Numbered from the stretch's first letter, positions 24,349 through 33,208 are shown. The stretch is 64,000 nucleotides of DNA from Streptomyces sp. NRRL F-5727 (GCF_000719555.1 NZ_JOGX01000028.1:1-64000); one strand, 5' to 3'. The notes: generated from the letters alone by a model not told the origin. Numbers and translations: made by a program.

Positions 24349-25428
24349 ATGAGCACCGCCCTCTTCGAGCCCTACACCCTCCGCTCGCTGACCGTCCCGA
24401 ACCGCGTCTGGATGGCTCCGATGTGCCAGTACTCGGCGGAGGTCTTCGGCCCGAACGCCGGGGTCGCCCACGACTGGCACCTCGCCCACTACGGGTCCCG
24501 CGCGACCGGCGGTGCCGGCCTGATCCTGGTCGAGGCCACCGCCGTCGCCCCCGAGGGCCGGATCAGCCCCGCCGACCTCGGCCTGTGGAACGACACCCAG
24601 GCCGAGGCCCTGCGCCGGATCGCCTCCTTCGTGAAGGCCCAGGGCTCCGTCCCCGGCATCCAGATCGCCCACGCCGGCCGCAAGGCCGCCACCGAGCGCC
24701 CCTGGCTCGGCCGCGGCCCCGCCGCCGCCGAGGAGGCGTGGCAGCCCGTCGCCCCGAGCCCGCTCGCCTTCGACGAGGGCTACACGGTGCCGGCCGAGCT
24801 CACCGAGGACGGCATCCGGGAGGTCGTCGGGCAGTTCGCCGCCGCGGCCCGCCGCGCCCGGGAGGCCGGCTTCGAGGTCGTCGAGGTGCACGGCGCCCAC
24901 GGTTACCTCATCGGCGAGTTCCTCTCCCCGCACAGCAACCACCGCACCGACTCCTACGGCGGCTCCTTCGAGAACCGGACCCGGCTCGCCCTGGAGGTCG
25001 TGGACGCCGTCCGCGCCGTCTGGCCCGAGGAACTGCCCGTGTTCTTCCGCATCTCCGCCACCGACTGGCTGGAGGACGCGGGCTGGACCCCGGACGAGAC
25101 CGTCCGCTTCGCCGCGCTGCTGCGCGAGCACGGCGTCGACCTGCTCGACGTCTCCAGCGGCGGCAACGGCGGCCCCGCGAAGATCCCGGTCGGGCCCGGC
25201 TACCAGGTGCCGTTCGCCGCCCGGGTCAAGGCCGAGACGGGGCTGCCCGTCGCCGCCGTCGGCCTCATCACCGAGCCCGAGCAGGCCGAGAAGATCCTCG
25301 CCAACGGCGAGGCCGACGCCGTCCTGCTCGGCCGCGAGCTGCTCCGCGACGCCTCCTGGCCGCGCCGGGCCGCGCGCGAACTCGGCGGCTCCGCCTTCGC
25401 GCCGCCGCAGTACGCCTGGGCGATCTGA
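24349..25428 (+). CDS. NADH:flavin oxidoreductase, Old Yellow Enzyme family (YqjM-like)
   Basis: A 359-residue FMN-dependent ene-reductase. MAPMCQYSA (Cys near residue 26) is the hallmark of the YqjM class, together with HAGRKA (near 109), the catalytic pair in EVHGAHGYLIGEFLSPHSNHR (HGAH, near 180) and RTDSYGGSFENRTR. VLLGRELLRDASWP closes the barrel. It reduces activated C=C bonds using NAD(P)H and is typically an electrophile-stress enzyme. ATG at 24349 follows CGGAG. Control by the divergent ArsR repressor is suggested by the matching palindromes, and a G-U-containing hairpin ends the transcript. Confidence 0.93.
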   Translation: MSTALFEPYTLRSLTVPNRVWMAPMCQYSAEVFGPNAGVAHDWHLAHYGSRATGGAGLILVEATAVAPEGRISPADLGLWNDTQAEALRRIASFVKAQGSVPGIQIAHAGRKAATERPWLGRGPAAAEEAWQPVAPSPLAFDEGYTVPAELTEDGIREVVGQFAAAARRAREAGFEVVEVHGAHGYLIGEFLSPHSNHRTDSYGGSFENRTRLALEVVDAVRAVWPEELPVFFRISATDWLEDAGWTPDETVRFAALLREHGVDLLDVSSGGNGGPAKIPVGPGYQVPFAARVKAETGLPVAAVGLITEPEQAEKILANGEADAVLLGRELLRDASWPRRAARELGGSAFAPPQYAWAI

Positions 25429-25440
25429 CGCCGCCGCCCT

Positions 25441-25482
25441 CCGGAGACGCCCCGCAACCGCACGGTCACGGGGTGTCTCCGG
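25441..25482 (+). terminator. Terminator of the Old-Yellow-Enzyme gene
   Basis: A 14-bp stem (25441-25454 with 25469-25482) with one G-U pair lies 12 bp after the stop codon; the loop itself can form a small CCG/CGG stem. Confidence 0.75.
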
Positions 25483-25552
25483 GCGCCGTTGTCAGTGGCC
25501 GGGTGCAGACTGGCCCGTATCCGTGACAACGGCGTCCTGGAGGTGGGCACCC

Positions 25553-26635
25553 ATGCCCGACGTACTTCTCACCGTAGGCACCCGCAAGGGACTCTTCATC
25601 GGCCGCAGGCACGACGGGCGCTGGGAGTTCGACGATCCCCACTTCCCGGCCCAGGCCGTCTACTCGGTGGCCATCGACACCCGGCCGGACACCCCGCGGC
25701 TGCTGGTCGGCGGCGACAGCTCCCACTGGGGACCCTCCGTCTTCCACTCCGACGACCTGGGCCGGACCTGGACCGAACCGCCCGCGCCGGCCGTGAAGTT
25801 CCCCCCGGACACCGGCGCCTCCCTGGAGCGCGTCTGGCAGCTCCACCCGGCCCCCGCCCACTCCCCCGGCGTCGTCTACGCGGGCACCGAACCGGCCGCG
25901 CTCTTCCGCTCGGACGACGGCGGCGCCTCCTTCTCGCTGGTCCGGCCGCTGTGGGAGCACCCGACCCGCTCCCGGTGGGTGCCCGGCGGGGGCGGCGAGG
26001 CGGTGCACACGGTCGTCACCGACCGGCGCGACCCCGACTCCGTCACCGTCGCCGTCTCCACCGCCGGCGTCTTCCGCAGCCGGGACGGCGGCGCCTCCTG
26101 GGCCCCGGCCAACCAGGGCGTCTCCGCGGTCTTCCTGCCCGACCCCGACCCGGAGTTCGGCCAGTGCGTCCACAAGATCGCGCAGGACGCGGGCGACCTG
26201 GACCGGCTCTACCTCCAGAACCACTGGGGCGTCTACCGCAGCGACGACGCCGGCGGCCGCTGGACCGACATCGGCGGGCCGCTCCCCTCCGACTTCGGCT
26301 TCGCCGTCGCCGCCCACCCGCACCGGCCCGGCACCGCCTACGTCTTCCCCATCACGGCCGACTCCGACCGGGTCCCGGCGGACCGCCGCTGCCGGGTCTA
26401 CCGCACCACGGACGCCGGGACGAGCTGGGAACCCCTCGACCAGGGCCTGCCGCAGGGCGACCACTACGGCACGGTCCTCCGCGACGCGCTCTGCACGGAC
26501 GACGCCGACCCGGCGGGCGTCTACTTCGGCAACCGCAACGGCGAGGTGTACGCCAGCGCCGACGACGGCGACACCTGGCGACTCCTCGCCGAGCACCTGC
26601 CGGACGTCCTCTGCGTCCGGGCGGCGGTGATCTGA
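25553..26635 (+). CDS. Asp-box (BNR) repeat beta-propeller, sialidase/exo-glycosidase-like
   Basis: A 360-residue protein with six Asp-box motifs: SDDLGRTW (near 66), SDDGGASF (near 118), SRDGGASW (near 172), SDDAGGRW (near 225), TTDAGTSW (near 287) and SADDGDTW (near 337). These mark a six-bladed propeller of the sialidase/VPS10-like group. No signal peptide is seen, so a cytosolic role is likely. The catalytic Arg triad of sialidases is not evident, so enzyme activity is uncertain. ATG at 25553 has GGAGG at 25539-25543. Convergent with ung. Confidence 0.82.
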   Translation: MPDVLLTVGTRKGLFIGRRHDGRWEFDDPHFPAQAVYSVAIDTRPDTPRLLVGGDSSHWGPSVFHSDDLGRTWTEPPAPAVKFPPDTGASLERVWQLHPAPAHSPGVVYAGTEPAALFRSDDGGASFSLVRPLWEHPTRSRWVPGGGGEAVHTVVTDRRDPDSVTVAVSTAGVFRSRDGGASWAPANQGVSAVFLPDPDPEFGQCVHKIAQDAGDLDRLYLQNHWGVYRSDDAGGRWTDIGGPLPSDFGFAVAAHPHRPGTAYVFPITADSDRVPADRRCRVYRTTDAGTSWEPLDQGLPQGDHYGTVLRDALCTDDADPAGVYFGNRNGEVYASADDGDTWRLLAEHLPDVLCVRAAVI

Positions 26636-26669
26636 ACTCCCCGCCGCCTCCGGCCCGTCGGCGACCCGC

Positions 26670-27347
26670 TCAGGGCAGCAGCCAGTCCACCGGCTCGGCG
26701 CCCTGGGCGACCAGCATCTCGTTGGCCCGGCTGAACGGCCGGGAGCCGAAGAAGCCCCGGTCCGCGGAGCGCGGCGACGGGTGCGCGGATTCGACGGCGG
26801 GCAGACTCCCCAGCAGCGGACGGGCGTTGCGGGCGTCGCGGCCCCAGAGGATGGAGACCAGCGGCTTGCCGCGGGCGGCGAGGGCGCGGATGGCCTGCTC
26901 GGTGACCTCCTCCCAGCCCTTGTTGCGGTGGGCGCCCGCGTTGCGCGGGGAGGTGGTCAGCGTCCTGTTGAGCAGCAGCACGCCCTGCCGGGTCCACGGC
27001 GTCAGGTCGCCGTTGGAGGGACGGGGGTGACCCAGGTCGGTGTGCATCTCCCAGAAGATGTTCAGAAGACTGGCCGGCAGCTGCTTGACCTCCGGGGCCA
27101 CCGCGAAGCTCAGGCCGATCGCCATCCCCGGGGTGGGATAGGGGTCCTGACCCACGATCAGGACCCGCACGTCGTCGAAGGGCTGCTGGAAGGCGCGCAG
27201 GACGTTCGGTCCCGACGGCAGATAGGTCCGGCCCGCCGCGATCTCCTGCCGCAGGAAGTCGCCCATCTCGGCCACCCGGCCCGCGACGGGCTCCAGGGCC
27301 TTCGCCCAACCGGGCTCCACCAGTTCGTTCAACGGTCTCGCAGTCAC
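26670..27347 (-). CDS. ung: Uracil-DNA glycosylase
   Basis: A 225-residue family-1 uracil-DNA glycosylase. The water-activating motif is [15 protein letters not shown] (Asp in GQDPY, near residue 65), with [15 protein letters not shown] [16 protein letters not shown] near 125 and the minor-groove His loop [10 protein letters not shown] (HPSP, near 187). It removes uracil from DNA in the base-excision pathway. GTG at 27347 is the start; length fits the family. It stands divergent from the BadF-type kinase gene with about 90 bp between. Confidence 0.96.
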   Translation of the reverse strand: MTARPLNELVEPGWAKALEPVAGRVAEMGDFLRQEIAAGRTYLPSGPNVLRAFQQPFDDVRVLIVGQDPYPTPGMAIGLSFAVAPEVKQLPASLLNIFWEMHTDLGHPRPSNGDLTPWTRQGVLLLNRTLTTSPRNAGAHRNKGWEEVTEQAIRALAARGKPLVSILWGRDARNARPLLGSLPAVESAHPSPRSADRGFFGSRPFSRANEMLVAQGAEPVDWLLP

Positions 27348-27436
27348 AGTCCGTCACTCTAGCGGCCTACACCGACAACGCCCTCCGCCCTAGACTGCGG
27401 GCCCCAGACCCCCATCCGGTGAGGACGGTTGCGAGC

Positions 27437-28432
27437 GTGGAGACCCGGAGCGAGCACGCCGGAGACACGGCGGACGCGGTCGTCGTCGGGATCGACTCGG
27501 GAGGCTCGGGGCTGCGGATCGCCCTCGCCCGGGCCGCCGACGGCACGGTCCTCGACCGGGCGGCCGCGCCCGGGCCCGTGCGGACCGGACCGGGCGGGAT
27601 CTCCGCCGCCCACTTCCTGGAGTCGGTGCTGCCGGCCGTCGCCGCGCTGCGGGCCCGCGCCGGGGAGAAGCGCCCGGTGCGCGCCGCCGCCGTCGGCGCC
27701 GCCGGCATGGCCACGCTCGGCGAGGAGCTGCGGGCGGTCCTCCCGGGGGCGTTCGCCGACGCCTGGGGGGTGCGCGCGACCGCGCTCGCCGCCGACGCCG
27801 TCACCGCCTACGCCGGGGCGCTCGGCGCGCGGCCCGGCGCGGTCGTCGCCGGCGGCACCGGTCTGATCGCCCTCGGCACCGACCTGACCGGCTGGCGCCG
27901 GGCCGACGGCTGGGGCCACCTGCTGGGCGACTGCGGCGGCGGCGCCTGGATCGGCCGGGCGGGCCTGGAGGCGGCACTGCGCGCGTACGACGGGCGGCGC
28001 GGCGGTTCGGCGGCGCTGCTGGCCCGGGCCGAGAGGCTGCACGGTCCGGCGGCGCGGCTGCCCGGCGCGCTCTACCCGCGCACCGACCGGCCCGCCGTGC
28101 TCGCCGCCTTCGCCCCGGAGGTCGCCGCCTGCGCGGCGGACGACCCGGTCGCCGCGGCGATCCTGGAGCGGGCCGCGGAGCACATCGCCGACGCCGCCGG
28201 GGCGGCCTGCCCGCCGGGCCCGGAGTCCGTGGTGGCGCTGACCGGCGGTCTGTTCCGGCTGGGCGAGCCGCTGCTCGTACCGGTGCGGACGGCGCTCGCG
28301 GAGCGGCTGCCCGGGGTGCGGACCGTCGCTCCCGCGGGGGACCCGCTCGACGGTGCGGTGACGCTGGCCGCGGGGCTCGCCGGCGGCGGGATCCGGCTCC
28401 CCGAGGACCCCGCGCTGCTCCGGACCGGCTGA
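27437..28432 (+). CDS. BadF/BadG/BcrA/BcrD ATPase family (N-acetylglucosamine-kinase-like)
   Basis: A 331-residue ASKHA-fold kinase. Phosphate-1 is VVVGIDSGGSGLRIALA (near residue 15), the adenosine loop GAVVAGGTGLIALG (near 135), and GHLLGDCGGGAWIG (near 165) is the block shared with mammalian-type GlcNAc kinases. ALTGGLFRLG gives the adenosine-binding Gly pair. Phosphorylation of N-acetylglucosamine or another amino sugar is likely, while radical-type benzoyl-CoA ATPase function is unlikely because the Fe-S cysteines are absent. GTG at 27437 follows GAGGAC; GTG at 27419 is an alternative. TAGACT (27391-27396) is a probable -10. Confidence 0.8.
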   Translation: METRSEHAGDTADAVVVGIDSGGSGLRIALARAADGTVLDRAAAPGPVRTGPGGISAAHFLESVLPAVAALRARAGEKRPVRAAAVGAAGMATLGEELRAVLPGAFADAWGVRATALAADAVTAYAGALGARPGAVVAGGTGLIALGTDLTGWRRADGWGHLLGDCGGGAWIGRAGLEAALRAYDGRRGGSAALLARAERLHGPAARLPGALYPRTDRPAVLAAFAPEVAACAADDPVAAAILERAAEHIADAAGAACPPGPESVVALTGGLFRLGEPLLVPVRTALAERLPGVRTVAPAGDPLDGAVTLAAGLAGGGIRLPEDPALLRTG

Positions 28433-28471
28433 CCGGGACGCCCCGGCCGGAAAGGCATCGCCGCTGGTGGA

Positions 28472-28520
28472 AGGCGTGCCGAAGGTCCGGGCGGCGGTCC
28501 GGGCGCGATCCGGCACGCCT
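28472..28520. repeat. Inverted repeat with long loop, possible terminator
   Basis: AGGCGTGCCG (28472-28481) pairs perfectly with CGGCACGCCT (28511-28520). The 29-nt loop carries a GGTCCGGGCG direct repeat. It lies about 40 bp after the BadF-type kinase gene. Confidence 0.35.
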
Positions 28521-28589
28521 CGGACCGGACATACAGGGGCAGAAGGCGCGGGGTCCTACCTCACCGAACGCCCTCGTCCGCAAAACCAG

Positions 28590-28595
28590 TAGCAT
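28590..28595 (+). promoter_or_regulatory. Candidate -10 box of a leaderless gene
   Basis: TAGCAT lies 8 nt before the ATG at 28604, and no ribosome-binding site intervenes. Confidence 0.45.
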
Positions 28596-28603
28596 GCGGC
28601 GCC

Positions 28604-29521
28604 ATGAGCACCCCCACTGGGCCCGCCAACGGCCTGCCTGTACGAATGCCGCGCCCCCGCCCGTCCGGGCGGCACCGCCGCCCCGACCCGGCGGCGGCGC
28701 CCGAGGGCGCTCCCGCCCTGGTGCTCGCCGTCCCCGGCGCGCCCTCGGCCGCCATACGCTCGCTGGCCGACGAGCTGGTGAGCATCGCCCGGTCCGAGCT
28801 GCCCGGCCTGGAGGCCGCGATCGGCTTCGTGGACGGCGACGGCGAGGAGTACCCGACGCTCGCCGGCGTGCTGACCTCCGCCGCGGAGCTGCGCGAGGAG
28901 CGGTACCGGATCGCCGTGGCGGCCGGCCGTGAGGTCGGTGCCCCGGAGGGCCCCGCCGCGATCGTCGTCCCGCTGCTCGCGGGCCCGGACAGCGCCGTGA
29001 TGCGCCAGATCCGCCAGGCCGTCATGGACAGCGGCAACACCGCCGAGCTGACCGACGTGCTCGGTCCGCACCCGCTGCTCGCCGAGGCGCTGCACGTGCG
29101 CCTGTCGGAGGCGGGGCTGGCCCGCGCCGACCGCGCCCGGCTCTTCACCGTCGCCACGGCCGCGGACGGCATCGTCCTGGCCACCGTGGGCGGCGAGGAG
29201 GCCGTGCAGGCCGCCGGCATCACGGGCATGCTGCTCGCGGCCCGGCTCGCCGTGCCGGTGATGGCCGCCGCCCTCGACCAGGAGGGCTCCATCGCCTCCG
29301 TGGCCGAGCAGCTGCGCGAGGCGGGCGCGGTGCAGCTGGCGCTGGCCCCGTACCTGATCGGCCCGGAGCTGGCCGAGGGCCTGCTCGACGAGGCGTCGAA
29401 GGAGGCCGGCTGTCCGGCGGCCGAGGCGCTGGGCGCGTACCCGGCCATCGGCAAGCTGGTGCTGTCGCAGTACGCGGCCGTGCTCGGCCTCCCGCAGCAG
29501 GGCGCGGCCCCCGCGCACTGA
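28604..29521 (+). CDS. CbiX-like (sirohydrochlorin chelatase fold) protein, metal-binding His apparently absent
   Basis: A 305-residue protein with two tandem CbiX-like halves: ALVLAVPGAPSAAIRSLADELVSIAR with PGLEAAIGFVDG and IVVPLLAGPDSAVMRQI, then LGPHPLLAEALHVRLSEAG opening the second half. Chelatases normally have a His in the first strand (xHGSR) and one after the VP-strand; here those places read VPGAP and LLAGPD, so the usual metal ligands appear to be missing. It may be a diverged binder rather than a chelatase. Neighbours give no cobalamin or siroheme context. The start is an ATG with a leaderless-type -10 box. Confidence 0.65.
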   Translation: MSTPTGPANGLPVRMPRPRPSGRHRRPDPAAAPEGAPALVLAVPGAPSAAIRSLADELVSIARSELPGLEAAIGFVDGDGEEYPTLAGVLTSAAELREERYRIAVAAGREVGAPEGPAAIVVPLLAGPDSAVMRQIRQAVMDSGNTAELTDVLGPHPLLAEALHVRLSEAGLARADRARLFTVATAADGIVLATVGGEEAVQAAGITGMLLAARLAVPVMAAALDQEGSIASVAEQLREAGAVQLALAPYLIGPELAEGLLDEASKEAGCPAAEALGAYPAIGKLVLSQYAAVLGLPQQGAAPAH

Positions 29522-29536
29522 CGCCCGGAACCGCAC

Positions 29537-29574
29537 GAAGGGCCCGCACCGGAACCGTCCGGCGCGGGCCCTTC
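29537..29574. terminator. Bidirectional hairpin terminator
   Basis: A 17-bp stem (29537-29553 with 29558-29574) with one A-C mismatch and a 4-nt loop separates the convergent CbiX-like and lactonase genes. Confidence 0.85.
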
Positions 29575-29603
29575 CGCGTGTCCGGGGAACCCCGGGGCGT
29601 GGG

Positions 29604-30665
29604 TCAGCCGAAGACGACGCAGGTGACCGCGGGGGCCTCGACGGAGCCGGCGCGGACCGGGGTGCCGGTCCCGGGGTCGACGTCGAACCAGGTCACGTCG
29701 CCGGAGCGCTCGTTCGCCGCGTACAGCCGCCGCCCGGTCGGGTCGAGGGCGAGGTCGCGGGGCCAGGTGCCGGCGCAGGAGACGGTGGCCGAGCGGATCG
29801 CCTCGTCGCCCGCCGGGGAGAGGACGAGGACGGCGATGGTGTCGGTGCCGCGCACGGCCACCCACAGGAACCGCCCGTCGGGCGCCACGACGACGGCGGA
29901 GGGGTACGCCGGCCCCGCGGTGTCCGCGTCGACGAGCGGGATCTCGGCGAGCGGCGTCAGCTCGCCGCGCCGGTCGTCCCAGCGGCAGACGGTCACGGCG
30001 GGCTCCAGTTCACCGACGACGTAGGCGTGCCCGCCGTCCGGGTGGAAGGCCAGGTGGCGGGGGCCGTAGCCGGGGCGGAGGGCGGTCTCCCGGTGCAGGC
30101 GGAGGGCGCCGGTGGCCGGGTCGAGGGCGCAGACGCGCACGGAGTCCGTGCCGAGGTCCACGCTGACCGTCCAGCGGCCGCTGGGGTCGGCCTGGACCTG
30201 GTGGGCGTGCGGCCCGGCCTGCCGGTCGGCGACCGGGCCGCCGCCCTCGTGGCGCAGGACGGCGGTGGCGGGGCCGGGGAGGCCGTCCGCGGCGAGGGGC
30301 AGGACGGAGACGCTGCCCGAGGTGTAGTTGGCGGTGAGGAGGTGGCCGGCGGCGACGGCGAGGTGGGTGGGGCCGGAGCCGTCGACGGGCACGGGGGCGC
30401 CGAGCGGGCGCGGCGCGGGCCCTTCGGGGGCGAGGGCGGCGACGGCGCCCTCGTCGGTCTCGGAGACGGCGTAGAGGACGCCGTCGGCGAGGGCGAGGTA
30501 CGAGGGGTCGGCCACGGCGTCGGTGGCGCCGGTGACGGTGAGCGCGCCGGTCGCCGGATCGACGTCGGCGGCGAGCACGCCGAGGCCGCCGGCCGAGGTG
30601 AAGGAGCCGAGGTAGGCGCGCGCCCGCACCGCCGTCCGCTCAGGTGTCTCGTCGGTCCCGCCCAC
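29604..30665 (-). CDS. Lactonase family beta-propeller (6-phosphogluconolactonase-like)
   Basis: A 353-residue seven-bladed propeller of the YkgB/YbhE lactonase family. Typical strands are ARAYLGSFTSAGGLGVLAADVD, PSYLALADGVLYAVSE, HLLTANYTSGSVSVLPL, GPHAHQVQADPSG and DLALDPTGRRLYAANERSGD. Members hydrolyse 6-phosphogluconolactone or other lactones, though many are uncharacterised. GTG at 30665 has GGGAGG 5 nt upstream. No signal peptide. A perfect GGTCTAGACC palindrome, like the core of a DasR site, lies about 64 bp upstream. Confidence 0.85.
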   Translation of the reverse strand: MGGTDETPERTAVRARAYLGSFTSAGGLGVLAADVDPATGALTVTGATDAVADPSYLALADGVLYAVSETDEGAVAALAPEGPAPRPLGAPVPVDGSGPTHLAVAAGHLLTANYTSGSVSVLPLAADGLPGPATAVLRHEGGGPVADRQAGPHAHQVQADPSGRWTVSVDLGTDSVRVCALDPATGALRLHRETALRPGYGPRHLAFHPDGGHAYVVGELEPAVTVCRWDDRRGELTPLAEIPLVDADTAGPAYPSAVVVAPDGRFLWVAVRGTDTIAVLVLSPAGDEAIRSATVSCAGTWPRDLALDPTGRRLYAANERSGDVTWFDVDPGTGTPVRAGSVEAPAVTCVVFG

Positions 30666-30683
30666 GGCGCCTCCCTGCCCCGG

Positions 30684-30704
30684 GGCCGGTCGCTCCGACC
30701 GGCC
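30684..30704. terminator. Terminator of the FUSC gene
   Basis: A perfect 9-bp stem (30684-30692 with 30696-30704) closes a CTC loop, about 60 bp past the FUSC stop codon and just upstream of the lactonase start. Confidence 0.5.
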
Positions 30705-30728
30705 GTCTCGGGGCCGACGTTAGCAGGC

Positions 30729-30738
30729 GGTCTAGACC
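30729..30738. promoter_or_regulatory. DasR-like (dre) palindrome upstream of the lactonase gene
   Basis: GGTCTAGACC is a perfect palindrome followed by A, matching 11 of 12 positions of the dre core TGGTCTAGACCA bound by the GntR-type regulator DasR. The outer bases of the 16-bp consensus do not match well. Confidence 0.45.
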
Positions 30739-30766
30739 AAGTTCGATCAGCCGGTGGTGGAGCCCG

Positions 30767-32269
30767 TCAGGAGCGGACGAGGAGGGAGCCGGGCGGGGTC
30801 CGCAGCGGTTCGTCGAGCGCGGCGAGCAGCCGCTCCAGACCGCTGACGTGACCGAGGGCGGCGGGGGCCGGATGGGCGGCGGGCTCCGGCTCGGCGGCCG
30901 GGGCGGGCCGGGTCCCACCGGGCGAGGTGAGCCGTTCGACGGCCGTCTCGACGCGCCAGCAGGCTGCGGCGAGCCGGGCGTCGTGGCTGGCGTCCGGGTC
31001 GGCGGCGACGGAGGCGAGGCCGCGCACCTCGGCCGCGCACTCGTCGAGCAGCGCGAGGACCCGGCGGGCGCGGCCCTTGCGCTCGCGGAACGGGCTGAGC
31101 GGGTGGACGAGCGGGGCGACCGAGAGCCGCACCCGGCCGAGGAGCAGGTCGAGCTCGGCGACGTGCGGGGTCGGGTCGGCGGTCTCGTCGCCGGCGAGCC
31201 GGCGCTCGGAGGCGGCCGTCGCGGCGTGCACGGCCCGCAGGGCGCGCTGGATCCAGGCGTCGTTGATGGCGTGGGTGGTGACCGGGAGGATCAGCAGGAC
31301 CGCGAGGGCGGCGCAGACCGCGCCGACGACGGTCTCCTCCAGGCGCAGCACGAGCAGCGCCGGGTCGAGGACGCCGAGGAGCCCGTAGAGCAGTCCGGCC
31401 ATCACGGTGACCGCGAGCATCATCCAGCTGTAGGAGAGCGGCGCGGTGTAGAAGATCCCGAAGACGCAGACCGCCACCAGGAGGGCGGTGGGCAGCGGGG
31501 CGCCGTGCAGCGGGATGGCGACGACCATCCCGACGGCGATGCCGAGCAGGGTGCCGAGGAAGCGGCGGAAGCCGCGGACCAGGGTCTCGCCGCGGGAGAC
31601 CGTGTTCACGAAGATCCACCAGGTGGTGCCGACGGCCCAGTACCAGCGCTCCTCGGAGAGCACCTGGCCGATGCCGAGCGCCACGGCGCAGGCGGCGGTG
31701 GCCTGGATGGCCTGCCGGGTGGTGATCCGGGCCAGGCCCTTGCCGGGGAGCGGGGCGGGGGCGGCGGGCGGCGGGGTGCGCCGCTCGATCGGCCAGAGCA
31801 CGAACCGTACGGTCCCGGCCGCCGCGAGGGCGATGGCCACGGCCGCGTACAGCTCGGGGAGCTGGCCGGGCAGCGCGTGCAGGAACTGGGTGCTGAAGAA
31901 GTTCATGAAGGCGAAGATGCCGAGGGCGTGGCCGCGCGGGCCCCAGCGCCGGGCGTACACGCCGCACAGCACGACGAGCAGGAAGGCCCCGTCCCGCAGG
32001 AGCGTGTGGTCGTGCAGCAGGGTGGCCAGCGCGAGGACCGGGAAGCCGGCGAGCGGCAGCAGCAGGGTGGTGACGGCCTGGCCGCGGACGGTGGCGTCGG
32101 TGACGGTGAACAGGGCGAGCAGCGCCGCCAGTCCGCCGGTGATCGACGCGGTCAGCGAGAAACCGGCCAGCTCGGCCACGGTCACCGCGAGCGCGATGCC
32201 GAGCACGGCACGCATACCGGTCCTGAGCCGGAGGAGCCCCGGGTCCGGAGCCACGAACATCCTCTTCAC
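30767..32269 (-). CDS. FUSC family inner membrane protein
   Basis: A 500-residue membrane protein of the fusaric-acid-resistance (FUSC/aromatic-acid exporter) type. Two clusters of hydrophobic helices are visible: about residues 12-165 (AVLGIALAVTVAELAGF, LAALLALFTV, LLLPLAGFPVLALATLL, ALGIFAFMNFF) and 215-355 (ATAACAVALGIGQVL, TLLGIAVGMVVAIPL, LLVAVCVFGIFYTAPL, AALAVLLILPV), separated and followed by cytosolic charged regions. It could export aromatic acids or similar compounds. GTG at 32269 is chosen, with ATG at 32257 as alternative. Single gene with its own hairpin. Confidence 0.82.
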   Translation of the reverse strand: MKRMFVAPDPGLLRLRTGMRAVLGIALAVTVAELAGFSLTASITGGLAALLALFTVTDATVRGQAVTTLLLPLAGFPVLALATLLHDHTLLRDGAFLLVVLCGVYARRWGPRGHALGIFAFMNFFSTQFLHALPGQLPELYAAVAIALAAAGTVRFVLWPIERRTPPPAAPAPLPGKGLARITTRQAIQATAACAVALGIGQVLSEERWYWAVGTTWWIFVNTVSRGETLVRGFRRFLGTLLGIAVGMVVAIPLHGAPLPTALLVAVCVFGIFYTAPLSYSWMMLAVTVMAGLLYGLLGVLDPALLVLRLEETVVGAVCAALAVLLILPVTTHAINDAWIQRALRAVHAATAASERRLAGDETADPTPHVAELDLLLGRVRLSVAPLVHPLSPFRERKGRARRVLALLDECAAEVRGLASVAADPDASHDARLAAACWRVETAVERLTSPGGTRPAPAAEPEPAAHPAPAALGHVSGLERLLAALDEPLRTPPGSLLVRS

Positions 32270-32526
32270 GACGGTCGGCCGCCCCCTCGTCTTGCCGCTC
32301 GCCCGCCGTGCGACCTGTCCCGGGGATGGGGGGACGCGCACGGACACGACGAAGGCGCCGCCGTCCGGGCGGCCTCGTCGCCGTCCCGGCGCGCGGCGCC
32401 GAAAGTACCTGGTGGACACAAGGAGAACACCGACCGGGCGCATGGCTCAAATCGCCGCCGAAAGACTGAGCCATTGGCCCGGTCTTCGCGCGTCACACTG
32501 GCCCATCTGCGGGCCAGTGGACCAGC

Positions 32527-33162
32527 TCAGGCCGGCGTGGCCGGAGCGGGCGAGGGGGCGGGGGTACGCCGCAGCAGGGCGGCGAGCGCGGTGTGGCCGC
32601 GCCGCTCGGCGTGCTCCAGGGCGGTGACGCCGTGGGCGTCGCCCCGTGCGGGGTCGGCGCCGGCGGCGAGCAGCAGCGCGACGACCTTCTGGTGGGCCGG
32701 GCCGCCGTCGCCGAGGATGACCGCCTGCAGGAGGGCGGTCCAGCCGAGGTCGTCGACGTGGTCCACGTCGATCGGGGTGTCGCGCAGGACGGCCCGGACG
32801 TACGGCACGTGGCCGCGCTCGGCGGCGGGGATGAGGCTGGTGGCGCCGAAGCGGTCGGTCATCCGGAAGTCGGGGGCGGGGTCGGCGGTGAGCAGCACCC
32901 GCAGCATGGCGACGCTGCCGGTGGCGCCGGTGGCGAGCCAGGGGCTGTCGTGCCGGGCGTCCCGGGCGTCGACGTCGGCGCCGGCGGCGACGAGCACGCG
33001 GGCGGTCTCGACGTGGTCGCCGAGGACGGCGAGGAGCAGCGGGGAGCGCAGTTCCTCGTCGCGGGTCCCGGTCCGGGCGCCGTCGGCGAGCGCGGCCCGC
33101 ACGGCGTCGGCGTCGCCCCGGCGGGCGGCGGCGAGGAGCCGCTGGTGGGGTGTGGCGGTCAC
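32527..33162 (-). CDS. Ankyrin repeat protein
   Basis: A 211-residue protein built of ankyrin repeats: RLLAAARRGDADAVRAALADGA, SPLLLAVLGDHVETARVLVAAGADVDARD, SPWLATGATGSVAMLRVLL, TSLIPAAERGHVPYVRAVL and WTALLQAVILG...KVVALLLAAGADPARGD, then VTALEHAERRGHTALAALL. About six repeats cover nearly the whole chain. No catalytic domain; probably a protein-binding scaffold. GTG at 33162 is chosen because GAGGAG stands 8 nt upstream; GTG at 33204 has no ribosome site. It follows the HbpS-like gene on the same strand but is separated by a perfect 16-bp hairpin. Confidence 0.88.
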   Translation of the reverse strand: MTATPHQRLLAAARRGDADAVRAALADGARTGTRDEELRSPLLLAVLGDHVETARVLVAAGADVDARDARHDSPWLATGATGSVAMLRVLLTADPAPDFRMTDRFGATSLIPAAERGHVPYVRAVLRDTPIDVDHVDDLGWTALLQAVILGDGGPAHQKVVALLLAAGADPARGDAHGVTALEHAERRGHTALAALLRRTPAPSPAPATPA

Positions 33163-33208
33163 GGCGGTCTCCTCGGTGTCGGGGGCCGGGGTGGTGCGGG
33201 TCACGGGG

